Part shown: positions 6,773-12,014 of the stretch, one piece after another
Position numbering within the stretch: the stretch's first letter is position 1
How the letters are laid out: each line of letters opens with the position of its first letter
NCBI GenBank assembly: GCA_003142915.1
Contig: PLNZ01000259.1
Coordinates: 1-12,014, forward strand
Direction of reading: 5' to 3'
Source: Ignavibacteriales bacterium
GTDB lineage: Bacteria > Bacteroidota > Ignavibacteria > Ignavibacteriales > Ignavibacteriaceae
Length of the DNA stretch: 12,014 nt
Notes under the pieces: generated by a model
Databases searched by the model: none
Told to the model about the DNA's origin: nothing
Seen by the model: only the letters and a program-made list of their open reading frames with translations
Position numbers and translations under genes: made by a program

Positions 6773-7117
6773 TTAACTTTTGCGAATACCTTCGCTATCT
6801 ATATTTGATGATTTCGGCGTCCAATCCACTCCTTCGCAAGGAAGGAAAATCTTGGACGGATGTTTATCGTGAAGCATGCACAAAACAGCAGTTTCATCAA
6901 AGTGTGCGCATGTTGAACAGAGAGTTGACTCAAGAATTTCTTTGTTTTTCGATTTAAAAAGTTTATAATGGGTTACAGCCGGATGTAATATTGCGGCATA
7001 TATAGTTGCAACGCTAATGAACCACCATAGTTGCTGTGAAATATATGCTTCTAAAACCCAAAGGAGAGGAATAATAACAGCAATTCTGAAAATTGTCCAA
7101 AATATTATTTCGCCCAT
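6773..7117 (-). CDS. Small two-helix membrane protein with a C-terminal Cys/His motif (function unknown)
   Basis: I do not recognise the family. The 114-residue protein has two hydrophobic helices at about 5-26 and 30-49, each rich in Trp, Ile and Leu, then a basic stretch (KLFKSKNK) that by the positive-inside rule puts the rest in the cytoplasm. The soluble tail carries C67, C70, H72, D74, C80, H83, H86 and C94 within 28 residues (pattern CxxCxHFDx5CxxHDxHPx7C), then GVDW. Such spacing suggests a metal site (Zn or Fe-S), which is inference. The start is well supported: GGAG lies 6 nt before ATG at 7117. It precedes queC by 118 nt on the same strand and may begin that transcript, although two inverted repeats lie between them. 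The hydrophobic helices and ordered Cys/His pattern argue that it is a real gene. Confidence 0.75.
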   Translation of the reverse strand: MGEIIFWTIFRIAVIIPLLWVLEAYISQQLWWFISVATIYAAILHPAVTHYKLFKSKNKEILESTLCSTCAHFDETAVLCMLHDKHPSKIFLPCEGVDWTPKSSNIDSEGIRKS

Positions 7118-7123
7118 CGAATT

Positions 7124-7127
7124 CTCC
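7124..7127 (-). promoter_or_regulatory. Shine-Dalgarno of the small membrane protein
   Basis: GGAG on the minus strand, 6 nt before the ATG at 7117. It is one of the few canonical ribosome-binding sites here and supports that short frame as a real gene. Confidence 0.5.
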
Positions 7128-7399
7128 GGAAAGATAAGTGAATTAATTTAAGATATATAACCTAATTGCTTAAGATAAATATTGATAATTAAAAAATAAA
7201 GGGAGTAAATTCTATCAAATAGTGAATTTTGGCTCTAAGCGGAAGGCTTTATTGAATTAAAACGGGTTTCAAAACTTTAAATATCCGTTTATTACTAAAA
7301 TTATTCTTTTAATATTTTCAATATTTAATTTATTTTTGTGTACAATAATATAGTTAAATACTAACTTTATAGTGACTAATTTTTTCTTTAAAATAATAA
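7128..7399. other. A+T-rich leader upstream of the queC-side operon
   Basis: About 270 nt between the tRNA terminator and the small membrane-protein gene. It should hold the promoter of the minus-strand operon, but I see no TTTG-N19-21-TAnnTTTG pair on that strand. No open frame or repeat stands out. Confidence 0.4.
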
Positions 7400-7428
7400 A
7401 GCCCAAAGATGTTTTAATTCTTTAGGCT
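7400..7428 (-). terminator. Rho-independent terminator of tRNA-Lys
   Basis: On the minus strand AGCCTAAAGA and TCTTTGGGCT form a 10-bp stem with one U-G pair and a 9-nt loop, followed by TTATTATTTT. The hairpin begins 22 nt after the tRNA 3' end. On the plus strand the distal arm is followed by AGTCAG rather than T, so it works for minus-strand transcripts. Confidence 0.7.
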
Positions 7429-7450
7429 TAGTCAGAAAAAAAGGCTTAAG

Positions 7451-7522
7451 TGAGCGCGGGTGGGCTCGAACCACCGACCCTCTGCTTAAAAGGCAGATGC
7501 TCTACCCCTGAGCTACGCGCCC
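7451..7522 (-). tRNA. tRNA-Lys (anticodon TTT)
   Basis: 72-nt cloverleaf on the minus strand. Acceptor GGGCGCG pairs with CGCGCTC (one G-U), with discriminator A at 7451. The D-arm is GCTC/GAGC with loop AGGGGTA. The anticodon arm is TCTGC-CTTTTAA-GCAGA, giving anticodon TTT, which reads AAA and AAG lysine codons. The variable loop is GGGTC, and the T-arm is GGTGG-TTCGAGC-CCACC. CCA is not encoded. It is flanked by its own promoter and a terminator, so it is probably a single-gene transcript. No integrase or duplicated 3' end lies nearby, so there is no sign of use as an attachment site. Confidence 0.97.
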
Positions 7523-7536
7523 TTTTTTTAAGACTA

Positions 7537-7568
7537 CAAATATAAAAATTAGGTAATATTATTCCAAA
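7537..7568 (-). promoter_or_regulatory. Bacteroidota-type promoter of tRNA-Lys
   Basis: On the minus strand TTTG (7565-7568), a 20-nt spacer, and TATATTTG (7537-7544) match the Bacteroidota housekeeping pattern TTTG-N19-21-TAnnTTTG exactly. The -7 box ends 14 nt before the tRNA 5' end, leaving a very short leader for RNase P. This is the clearest promoter in the window and evidence for the phylum. Confidence 0.7.
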
Positions 7569-7601
7569 TATATGCTATAATTAAAGCAACAAGATTTTAT
7601 A

Positions 7602-8942
7602 GTGGTAATGCAAAAAAACTCAAAAATATTAGTTTGTGATGATGATGAAACCCTTTGTTATCTTCTCAAAGAGCAACTTCTTGAAGAAGGCTTTTCAGTA
7701 GATACTGTTTATGACGGCAGATTTGCTATCGAAGCTCTCAAAAGGAAGAATTACGACCTTCTGCTTCTTGATCTAAATATGCGGGAAGTGCAGGGCGATG
7801 AAGTTTTGAAATTTGTAGTTGACTATAACTCATCTATTCAGGTTATTGTTTTAACAGCACAAACAGAAATAAGAAGCGCTATTGAATTTATAAAAATGGG
7901 CGCTTATGATTTTATTTCAAAGCCATACAATTTTGATGAACTTCTTGTTTCTATTGATAGAGCCTTGGAACATAAAGATCTGCTTGTTAAGACGGCTCTT
8001 TTTGCAGAACAGGTAAATAAAAAACTTTCCACAAGAATGATCGGTAACAGCAAGGAACTGCAGAGGGTTATTACATTGGCTAATAAATCTGCAATGTCTG
8101 ATTCCAATATCTTGATTGAAGGTGAAACCGGCACAGGCAAGGAATTGATGGCCGAATACATTCACAAACGTTCCGGCAGAAATGAGATGCCGTTTGTGGT
8201 AATTAATTGTGCGTCTTTACCGGATCAATTAATTGAGAGTGAATTGTTTGGGCATGAAAAAGGAGCCTTTACTGATGCTAAATCAACAAAGCAGGGATTG
8301 GTGGAAATAGCACATGGAGGTACTCTGTTCTTGGATGAGATAGGGGAATTAAGTCTTGCTCTACAGCCAAAACTTTTAAGATTCCTTGAGAATGGAGAGT
8401 ATAGAAGAATAGGCGGTATTACCAATCTTACTTCAAATGTTAGAGTTATCGGAGCATCAAACAGGAACCTGCTTGAAGAAACAAGTAATAAGAATTTTAG
8501 AAGAGATCTTTTATTCAGGTTAAATGTTATAACTTTAACTATCCCTCCTTTGAGAGAAAGAAAAGAAGATATTCTTTTGCTGACTAATCATTTCCTTGAA
8601 ACAAAGTCTCCTATCCGTTCTCCTAAAAAGCTTTCATCTGAAGCTGAGAAAGCTTTATTGAAGTATGATTTTCCCGGTAATATAAGAGAACTTGAACATG
8701 TAATAGAGAGAGCTCTTATTTTTGCAGAAAATGATCATATAGAGCCGGAAGATTTAAATCTGCCTTCCGATACTGTAAAAGGTTTAGCTAAAAAAATTCA
8801 TTTCCAACAGGAAGAAGAAGTGCTAAGTCTTGCAGAAATAGAAAAAAGACAAATAGAACATGCCTTAGGAATTAACCGGTGGGATAGAGCCCAAACAGCA
8901 TTCAGCTTGGCATTAGTCCGAAAACACTTTATTCTAAAATAA
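7602..8942 (+). CDS. Sigma54-dependent NtrC-family response regulator, C-terminal HTH apparently frameshifted
   Basis: 446 residues as read. Receiver at about 6-120 (phospho-acceptor D57 in LLLLDLNM, Lys in SKPYNF), then a sigma54 AAA+ domain: Walker A GETGTGKE at 174-181, sigma54-contact loop GAFTDA at 221-226 (consensus GAFTGA), Walker B GGTLFLDEIGEL, arginine-finger region FRRDLLFRLN, and sensor II FPGNIRELEHVIERA. The Fis-type DNA-binding domain begins normally (SLAEIEKRQIEHALG...RAQTAFSL) but then reads ALVRKHFILK and stops at 8942. Supplying one base near 8910 gives GISPKTLYSKIKKYELREN with a stop at 8968. So the gene carries a one-base deletion or a sequencing error. If phosphorylated by the adjacent kinase it would activate RNA polymerase-sigma54. 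The start is GTG 7602 or, as likely, ATG 7608; neither has a clear Shine-Dalgarno. Confidence 0.92.
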   Translation: MVMQKNSKILVCDDDETLCYLLKEQLLEEGFSVDTVYDGRFAIEALKRKNYDLLLLDLNMREVQGDEVLKFVVDYNSSIQVIVLTAQTEIRSAIEFIKMGAYDFISKPYNFDELLVSIDRALEHKDLLVKTALFAEQVNKKLSTRMIGNSKELQRVITLANKSAMSDSNILIEGETGTGKELMAEYIHKRSGRNEMPFVVINCASLPDQLIESELFGHEKGAFTDAKSTKQGLVEIAHGGTLFLDEIGELSLALQPKLLRFLENGEYRRIGGITNLTSNVRVIGASNRNLLEETSNKNFRRDLLFRLNVITLTIPPLRERKEDILLLTNHFLETKSPIRSPKKLSSEAEKALLKYDFPGNIRELEHVIERALIFAENDHIEPEDLNLPSDTVKGLAKKIHFQQEEEVLSLAEIEKRQIEHALGINRWDRAQTAFSLALVRKHFILK

Positions 8943-8968
8943 AAAAATATGAACTTAGAGAAAATTAG
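8910..8968 (+). other. Out-of-frame remainder of the Fis-type helix-turn-helix of the sigma54 regulator
   Basis: Codons from ATT at 8912 read ISPKTLYSKIKKYELREN and stop at TAG 8966-8968. This is the expected turn, recognition helix and tail of an NtrC-type HTH (compare LGIS..TLY.K..KY). It is joined to the upstream ...TAFSL by one missing base, most simply TTGGGC read as TTGGC at 8907-8911. The restored protein would be 455 residues from 7602 and would end 3 nt before the next gene. Confidence 0.8.
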
Positions 8969-8971
8969 CTC

Positions 8972-10948
8972 ATGCACGTGCCATTAATTTATTTAGATAC
9001 TTTTTTTGATCTTCTTAAATTTGATAATCGAGCACTTGCTGTTGCAGATAAAAATGAAAAAATCGTCTGGTTTAATAAAAGATTTAAAAATGATAGCGGT
9101 TTAAAACGAATAAAAGGAATTGCGATATCAAATCTATTTTATTCCGATCCTGCCCTTAAAAATATAAAGATCAAGAAAAAGATTATAGTTAATTTAGATC
9201 ATTTTGACCATCAACTGATTATTACGACAATAACTATAAAGAATAAGATCGAGGGTTATCTGCTGGATTTAGAATCCTTCACTAAAACAAATGACACAGT
9301 TCATAAATATTCTGAAAGTAAAAATCTTCTTTTTCCTAAAACCCTTCAACAGATTCTGACTCTTCTAATAAAAGAAAAATCTTTATCAGTTCTTGCTGAA
9401 AAAATTCTTGAAAAGAATGTTTCTGCTATTAAGGGAAATATGGGAATTATTATCTTTTATAATGAAAATCAAAAAAAAGCAGAATTTCAATTTTACGATC
9501 CGGCGGAAGAAATTAATAATCGCGAAGAAGTTGAGAAAGAAGTTCTTGCAAGTTCATCTTATATTACAAAGTGGCTCTTAGTAAATAAACATTCATTAAT
9601 GCTTACAAATACAGCCGGCAGCATAGGGTTTCAAATAATGCAGGCACTGCAATGCAGTTCATTGCTTATTTCCCCTTGCTTCTTTGATGAAAAACTTCTT
9701 GCGTCAATAATTATAGGTGGGAAAGAGAATTACTTTTCCCAATTTGATGCTGATAATTCCGAACAATTTGCCGCATTACTTTCTTTTACTATTAGCAATA
9801 ATAAGACAAGAGAATTAAATACAACATTAGAGAACAGGCTTTTACAAGCCCAGAAACTGGAAACAATCGGGAAATTAAGCAGCGGGATGGCGCATGATTT
9901 CAGCAATCTCCTTTCCAGCATTTTTGGAAGTATTAATTTGCTTAAAAAAAGGATATCAGATAAAGAAGATACATACAGGCTGCTTGATAATATAGAAAAC
10001 TGTTCAATTAGAGCGCGCGACCTTACAAGGGGACTTCTTTCCTTCGGAAAACCGACTCCTAAAAGAAGAGAATTAATAAAACCCAATTCGTTGTTTTTAG
10101 AAATTTCAAAAGTTATTACTCAAACTTTTCCTGCAAAAATAATATTTGAAAGCCATATAGAAAAAAATCTGTATGATATACTTGGAAATGGAACGGAAGT
10201 ATACCAGGTTCTATTAAATCTTTGTGTTAATGCAAAAGAGGCAATTACAGATAAAGGGAAAATTACTTTAACTGCTGAAAATATTTCCATTAATGATTCG
10301 AACATAGTAGATCATCCGTTACTTGAGAAAGGAAATTATATATGGTTTTCTGTAAAAGATACCGGTTCCGGAATAAAAGAAGAAGATATAATTAAAATTT
10401 TTGATCCTTATTTCACTACAAAAGACAAACAAAACGTGTCGGGCTCGGGCTTAGGGCTTTATGTGACCTATGGAATAATTAAGGCTCATAATGGACATAT
10501 TGAAGTCTCAAGCATTTTAAATCAGGGAACAACGTTCGACGTGTTTATACCTGCTTTTGAACCAAAGGCTGAAGATAAAAAAGTCTCTGCGGATAAAATT
10601 GTTTTGCTTGCTGATGATGAAACTATGTTGCGCGATCTTCTTGCGGAATTGTTGGAATCTTATGGATATAATGTAATTAAAGTTTCATCCGGGAACGAGG
10701 CTTTAAAAGTTTTAACTGAAGAAATAAAAGTTGATTTAGCAATAATAGATTATAGTATGCCCGAAATGGACGGCTTAAAGTGTATAGAAAACATACGAGC
10801 GCTAAAATTTCAAATGCCTATAATTCTTTCTTCCGGTAGTATCAAATTTGAAAATAACTTTGATTATAAAAAAGCAGGCATTACCGCAATACTTTCTAAA
10901 CCTTATGAATTTGAAACGATGCTTTCAACCATTCAGAAATTAATCTGA
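8972..10948 (+). CDS. Hybrid histidine kinase (PAS-like, GAF-like, HisKA, HATPase, receiver)
   Basis: 658 residues with no transmembrane segment or signal peptide, hence a cytoplasmic sensor. Domains: PAS-like region at about 15-100 (ALAVADKNEKIVWFN), GAF-like region at about 130-280 (inferred from position and pattern), HisKA with phospho-acceptor His308 in GMAHDFSNLL, HATPase_c with N-box LNLCVNAKEAI, DTGSGI, FDPYFTTK and GSGLGLYVTYGII, then a C-terminal receiver with acidic pocket ADDE, phospho-acceptor D593 in IIDYSMPEMDG, and Lys in LSKPYEF. All catalytic residues are present. It follows the sigma54 regulator by 29 nt as read, or 3 nt if that gene's frame is restored, so the two are probably an operon and cognate. 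The D593 receiver may act as an intramolecular relay or phosphate sink. The ligand is unknown. Its stop overlaps the convergent gene by 9 bp. Confidence 0.93.
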   Translation: MHVPLIYLDTFFDLLKFDNRALAVADKNEKIVWFNKRFKNDSGLKRIKGIAISNLFYSDPALKNIKIKKKIIVNLDHFDHQLIITTITIKNKIEGYLLDLESFTKTNDTVHKYSESKNLLFPKTLQQILTLLIKEKSLSVLAEKILEKNVSAIKGNMGIIIFYNENQKKAEFQFYDPAEEINNREEVEKEVLASSSYITKWLLVNKHSLMLTNTAGSIGFQIMQALQCSSLLISPCFFDEKLLASIIIGGKENYFSQFDADNSEQFAALLSFTISNNKTRELNTTLENRLLQAQKLETIGKLSSGMAHDFSNLLSSIFGSINLLKKRISDKEDTYRLLDNIENCSIRARDLTRGLLSFGKPTPKRRELIKPNSLFLEISKVITQTFPAKIIFESHIEKNLYDILGNGTEVYQVLLNLCVNAKEAITDKGKITLTAENISINDSNIVDHPLLEKGNYIWFSVKDTGSGIKEEDIIKIFDPYFTTKDKQNVSGSGLGLYVTYGIIKAHNGHIEVSSILNQGTTFDVFIPAFEPKAEDKKVSADKIVLLADDETMLRDLLAELLESYGYNVIKVSSGNEALKVLTEEIKVDLAIIDYSMPEMDGLKCIENIRALKFQMPIILSSGSIKFENNFDYKKAGITAILSKPYEFETMLSTIQKLI

Positions 10949-11620
10949 TTCTTTTTCCTTCTTTTCATCAAATTCAACCATTTTAATATTTTTTATATAA
11001 TCTGCAAAGATGGGTTTTTTAATTGAGTTCAAATGGTTGAGCACATCCGTAATCTCTTTGACAGCCGTTTCAATATAGGCTAATCTTTTTAATATTGCAT
11101 CCCTTGAAACTTCCTCTTTTTTCAGTTCTCTTTTGATTGCTGCTGATGAAAGACTTATTAAGGTGAGAGGTTGTTTAATTTTATGATTTGTTGTAACCAC
11201 AGTTGCGGAAAAAGTATTATTTTGTTCGGATTCCAATAAAAGCTTATGAGCTTCCGATAATTTAAGGGCAGAGTTCACTCTTGCAATTAATTCAACCCTG
11301 TTAAAAGGTTTTTTTATATAATCGAATGCCCCCGCTTCCAACCCTGTTTTAGTATCTTCCGCACTTGATTTTGCAGTTACAAGAATAATTGGAATGTTGG
11401 AAGAAACAGGATTCGTTGATAAAGTTTGGCAAACATCAATTCCCGAAATTTCAGGCATCATAACATCAAGCAATATTAAATCAGGTAATTCATTTAAAGC
11501 TTTATCAATTGCAGTTTTCCCATCATAAGCGGAAATAACTTCATAACCTTCTTTTTCGAGCCGGTCTTGTAACATAAATATGTTTTCCTGTAAATCATCT
11601 ACAACTAATATTTTTTTCAT
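10940..11620 (-). CDS. Response regulator: receiver fused to a DHp-like helical domain without ATPase
   Basis: 226 residues. Receiver at about 1-120: acidic pair VVDD, phospho-acceptor D52 in LLDVMMPEISG, switch T82 in LVTAKS, K103 in KKPFNR. The C-terminal part (about 120-215) is a helical hairpin: a connector LSEAHKLLLESE, then TTNHKIKQPLTLISLSSAAI with H146 in the position of a histidine-kinase H-box (HxxxQPL), then a second long helix ending KEITDVLNHLNSI. No N, G1, F or G2 ATPase boxes follow, and no DNA-binding domain. It may be a histidine-phosphotransfer or dimerisation module, or a kinase remnant; function is inference. Its ATG begins 1 nt after the stop of the upstream receiver protein, so the two are coupled. 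It converges on the hybrid kinase with a 9-bp overlap. Confidence 0.88.
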   Translation of the reverse strand: MKKILVVDDLQENIFMLQDRLEKEGYEVISAYDGKTAIDKALNELPDLILLDVMMPEISGIDVCQTLSTNPVSSNIPIILVTAKSSAEDTKTGLEAGAFDYIKKPFNRVELIARVNSALKLSEAHKLLLESEQNNTFSATVVTTNHKIKQPLTLISLSSAAIKRELKKEEVSRDAILKRLAYIETAVKEITDVLNHLNSIKKPIFADYIKNIKMVEFDEKKEKESD

Positions 11621-11621
11621 C

Positions 11622-12014
11622 TTAGTCTATGTTTTGTTTTGTGAATAAACGTTCAATTTTAAATGCAAGCACACCGGAGTTAACAGGTTTTGCAATATAA
11701 TCGTCAAAACCGTGTCTTAGTATTACCTGTTTATCTTCAAGCATAGCTTTTGCTGTAATGGCAAAAACAGGAATAAGCGCCCACTTTTCATTTTGCCTGA
11801 TCCGGCTGATAGTTTGGAAACCGTCTAATTCAGGCATCATTATATCCAGTAAAATTAAATCAGGAATAGTATGCTCTAAGGTTTTTATACATTCAATTCC
11901 GTTCTTTGCAAGAATAGTCTTGCAATCACATACCTCAACAATTTCGCTAATTGTAAAAAGGGAATCCGGGTCGTCATCAACAATAAGAACCACTCCTTGA
12001 TAAGCTTCTTTTTG
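11622..12014 (-). CDS. Receiver domain, probably the C-terminal end of a larger (hybrid kinase) protein cut by the window edge
   Basis: 130 residues visible to the right edge, with no in-frame stop before the edge. Receiver: VDDD acidic pocket, phospho-acceptor Asp in LLDIMMPELDG (D50 counting from GTG 11993), switch Thr in FAITAKA, Lys in IAKPVN. The first possible start in the window is GTG at 11993, but the frame continues upstream as QKEAYQG before it, and no spaced Shine-Dalgarno precedes that GTG (AGGAG abuts it). The domain begins with almost no N-terminal leader. A receiver at the C-terminus of a hybrid histidine kinase is therefore the likelier reading; a stand-alone CheY-like protein is the alternative. 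It is followed 1 nt later by the receiver-DHp protein, probably its partner in the same relay. Confidence 0.85.
   Translation of the reverse strand, partial: QKEAYQGVVLIVDDDPDSLFTISEIVEVCDCKTILAKNGIECIKTLEHTIPDLILLDIMMPELDGFQTISRIRQNEKWALIPVFAITAKAMLEDKQVILRHGFDDYIAKPVNSGVLAFKIERLFTKQNID

Noticed and set aside
7331..7338. TATTTTTG on the plus strand, matching TAnnTTTG
   Set aside because: No TTTG 19-21 nt upstream, and the next plus-strand gene begins about 260 nt further, beyond an antisense tRNA.
7451..7522. tRNA-Lys as an integration site
   Set aside because: No integrase, no duplicated tRNA end and no island-like gene content on either side.
7576..7581. TATAAT about 20 nt before the sigma54 regulator
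   Set aside because: No -35 partner at a suitable distance, and TATAAT is not the Bacteroidota pattern. Common by chance in such A+T-rich DNA.
7904..8425. Minus-strand frames inside the sigma54 regulator (7904-8161, 7917-8165, 8225-8425)
   Set aside because: Shadows of the AAA+ domain coding sequence; no domain features of their own.
9393..10305. Frames inside the hybrid kinase (9393-9581 plus; 9730-10086 and 10120-10305 minus)
   Set aside because: Overlap an intact kinase gene with all catalytic motifs; low-complexity peptides.

Overview
The window is A+T-rich and compact. It reads as the chromosome of an anaerobic or facultative member of the Bacteroidota/Chlorobi/Ignavibacteria group. 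That placement is inference, resting on three things: a VorB-type 2-oxoacid:ferredoxin oxidoreductase, a Bacteroidota-style promoter (TTTG-N20-TATATTTG) just upstream of the tRNA gene, and mostly weak Shine-Dalgarno sites. A full-length glnD fits Ignavibacteria-like lineages better than classical Bacteroidia.

Layout. Positions 1-1816 (minus) hold a ferredoxin-like delta subunit, the VorB-type alpha subunit and the TPP-binding beta subunit, which runs off the left edge. Positions 1817-2138 are noncoding, with a few short repeats. Positions 2139-7117 (minus) hold a co-directional block, transcribed in the order small two-helix membrane protein, queC, queF, glnD, murI. It mixes queuosine biosynthesis, nitrogen sensing and cell-wall precursor supply. 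A tRNA-Lys(TTT) lies at 7451-7522 (minus) with its own promoter and a likely Rho-independent terminator. Positions 7602-10948 (plus) hold a sigma54-dependent NtrC-type response regulator and a hybrid histidine kinase, probably one operon. Positions 10940-12014 (minus) converge on them and hold a receiver fused to a DHp-like helical domain, plus the receiver end of a protein that enters from the right edge.

How the genes fit together. The oxidoreductase couples CoA-dependent oxidative decarboxylation of 2-oxoacids (branched-chain or related), or the reverse reaction, to ferredoxin. QueC and QueF act around preQ0 in queuosine synthesis. The right-hand 4.4 kb is a phosphorelay with four receivers, one classical kinase core and one DHp-like domain without an ATPase.

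The most notable observation is an apparent one-base deletion near 8910 in the Fis-type DNA-binding domain of the sigma54 activator. Restoring one base recovers a textbook recognition helix and a stop 3 nt before the kinase start. I found no CRISPR array, insertion sequence, phage gene or obvious defence system. The nearest thing to an undescribed system is the phosphorelay cluster with its receiver-DHp protein. The small Cys/His-rich membrane protein ahead of queC is the least understood gene.
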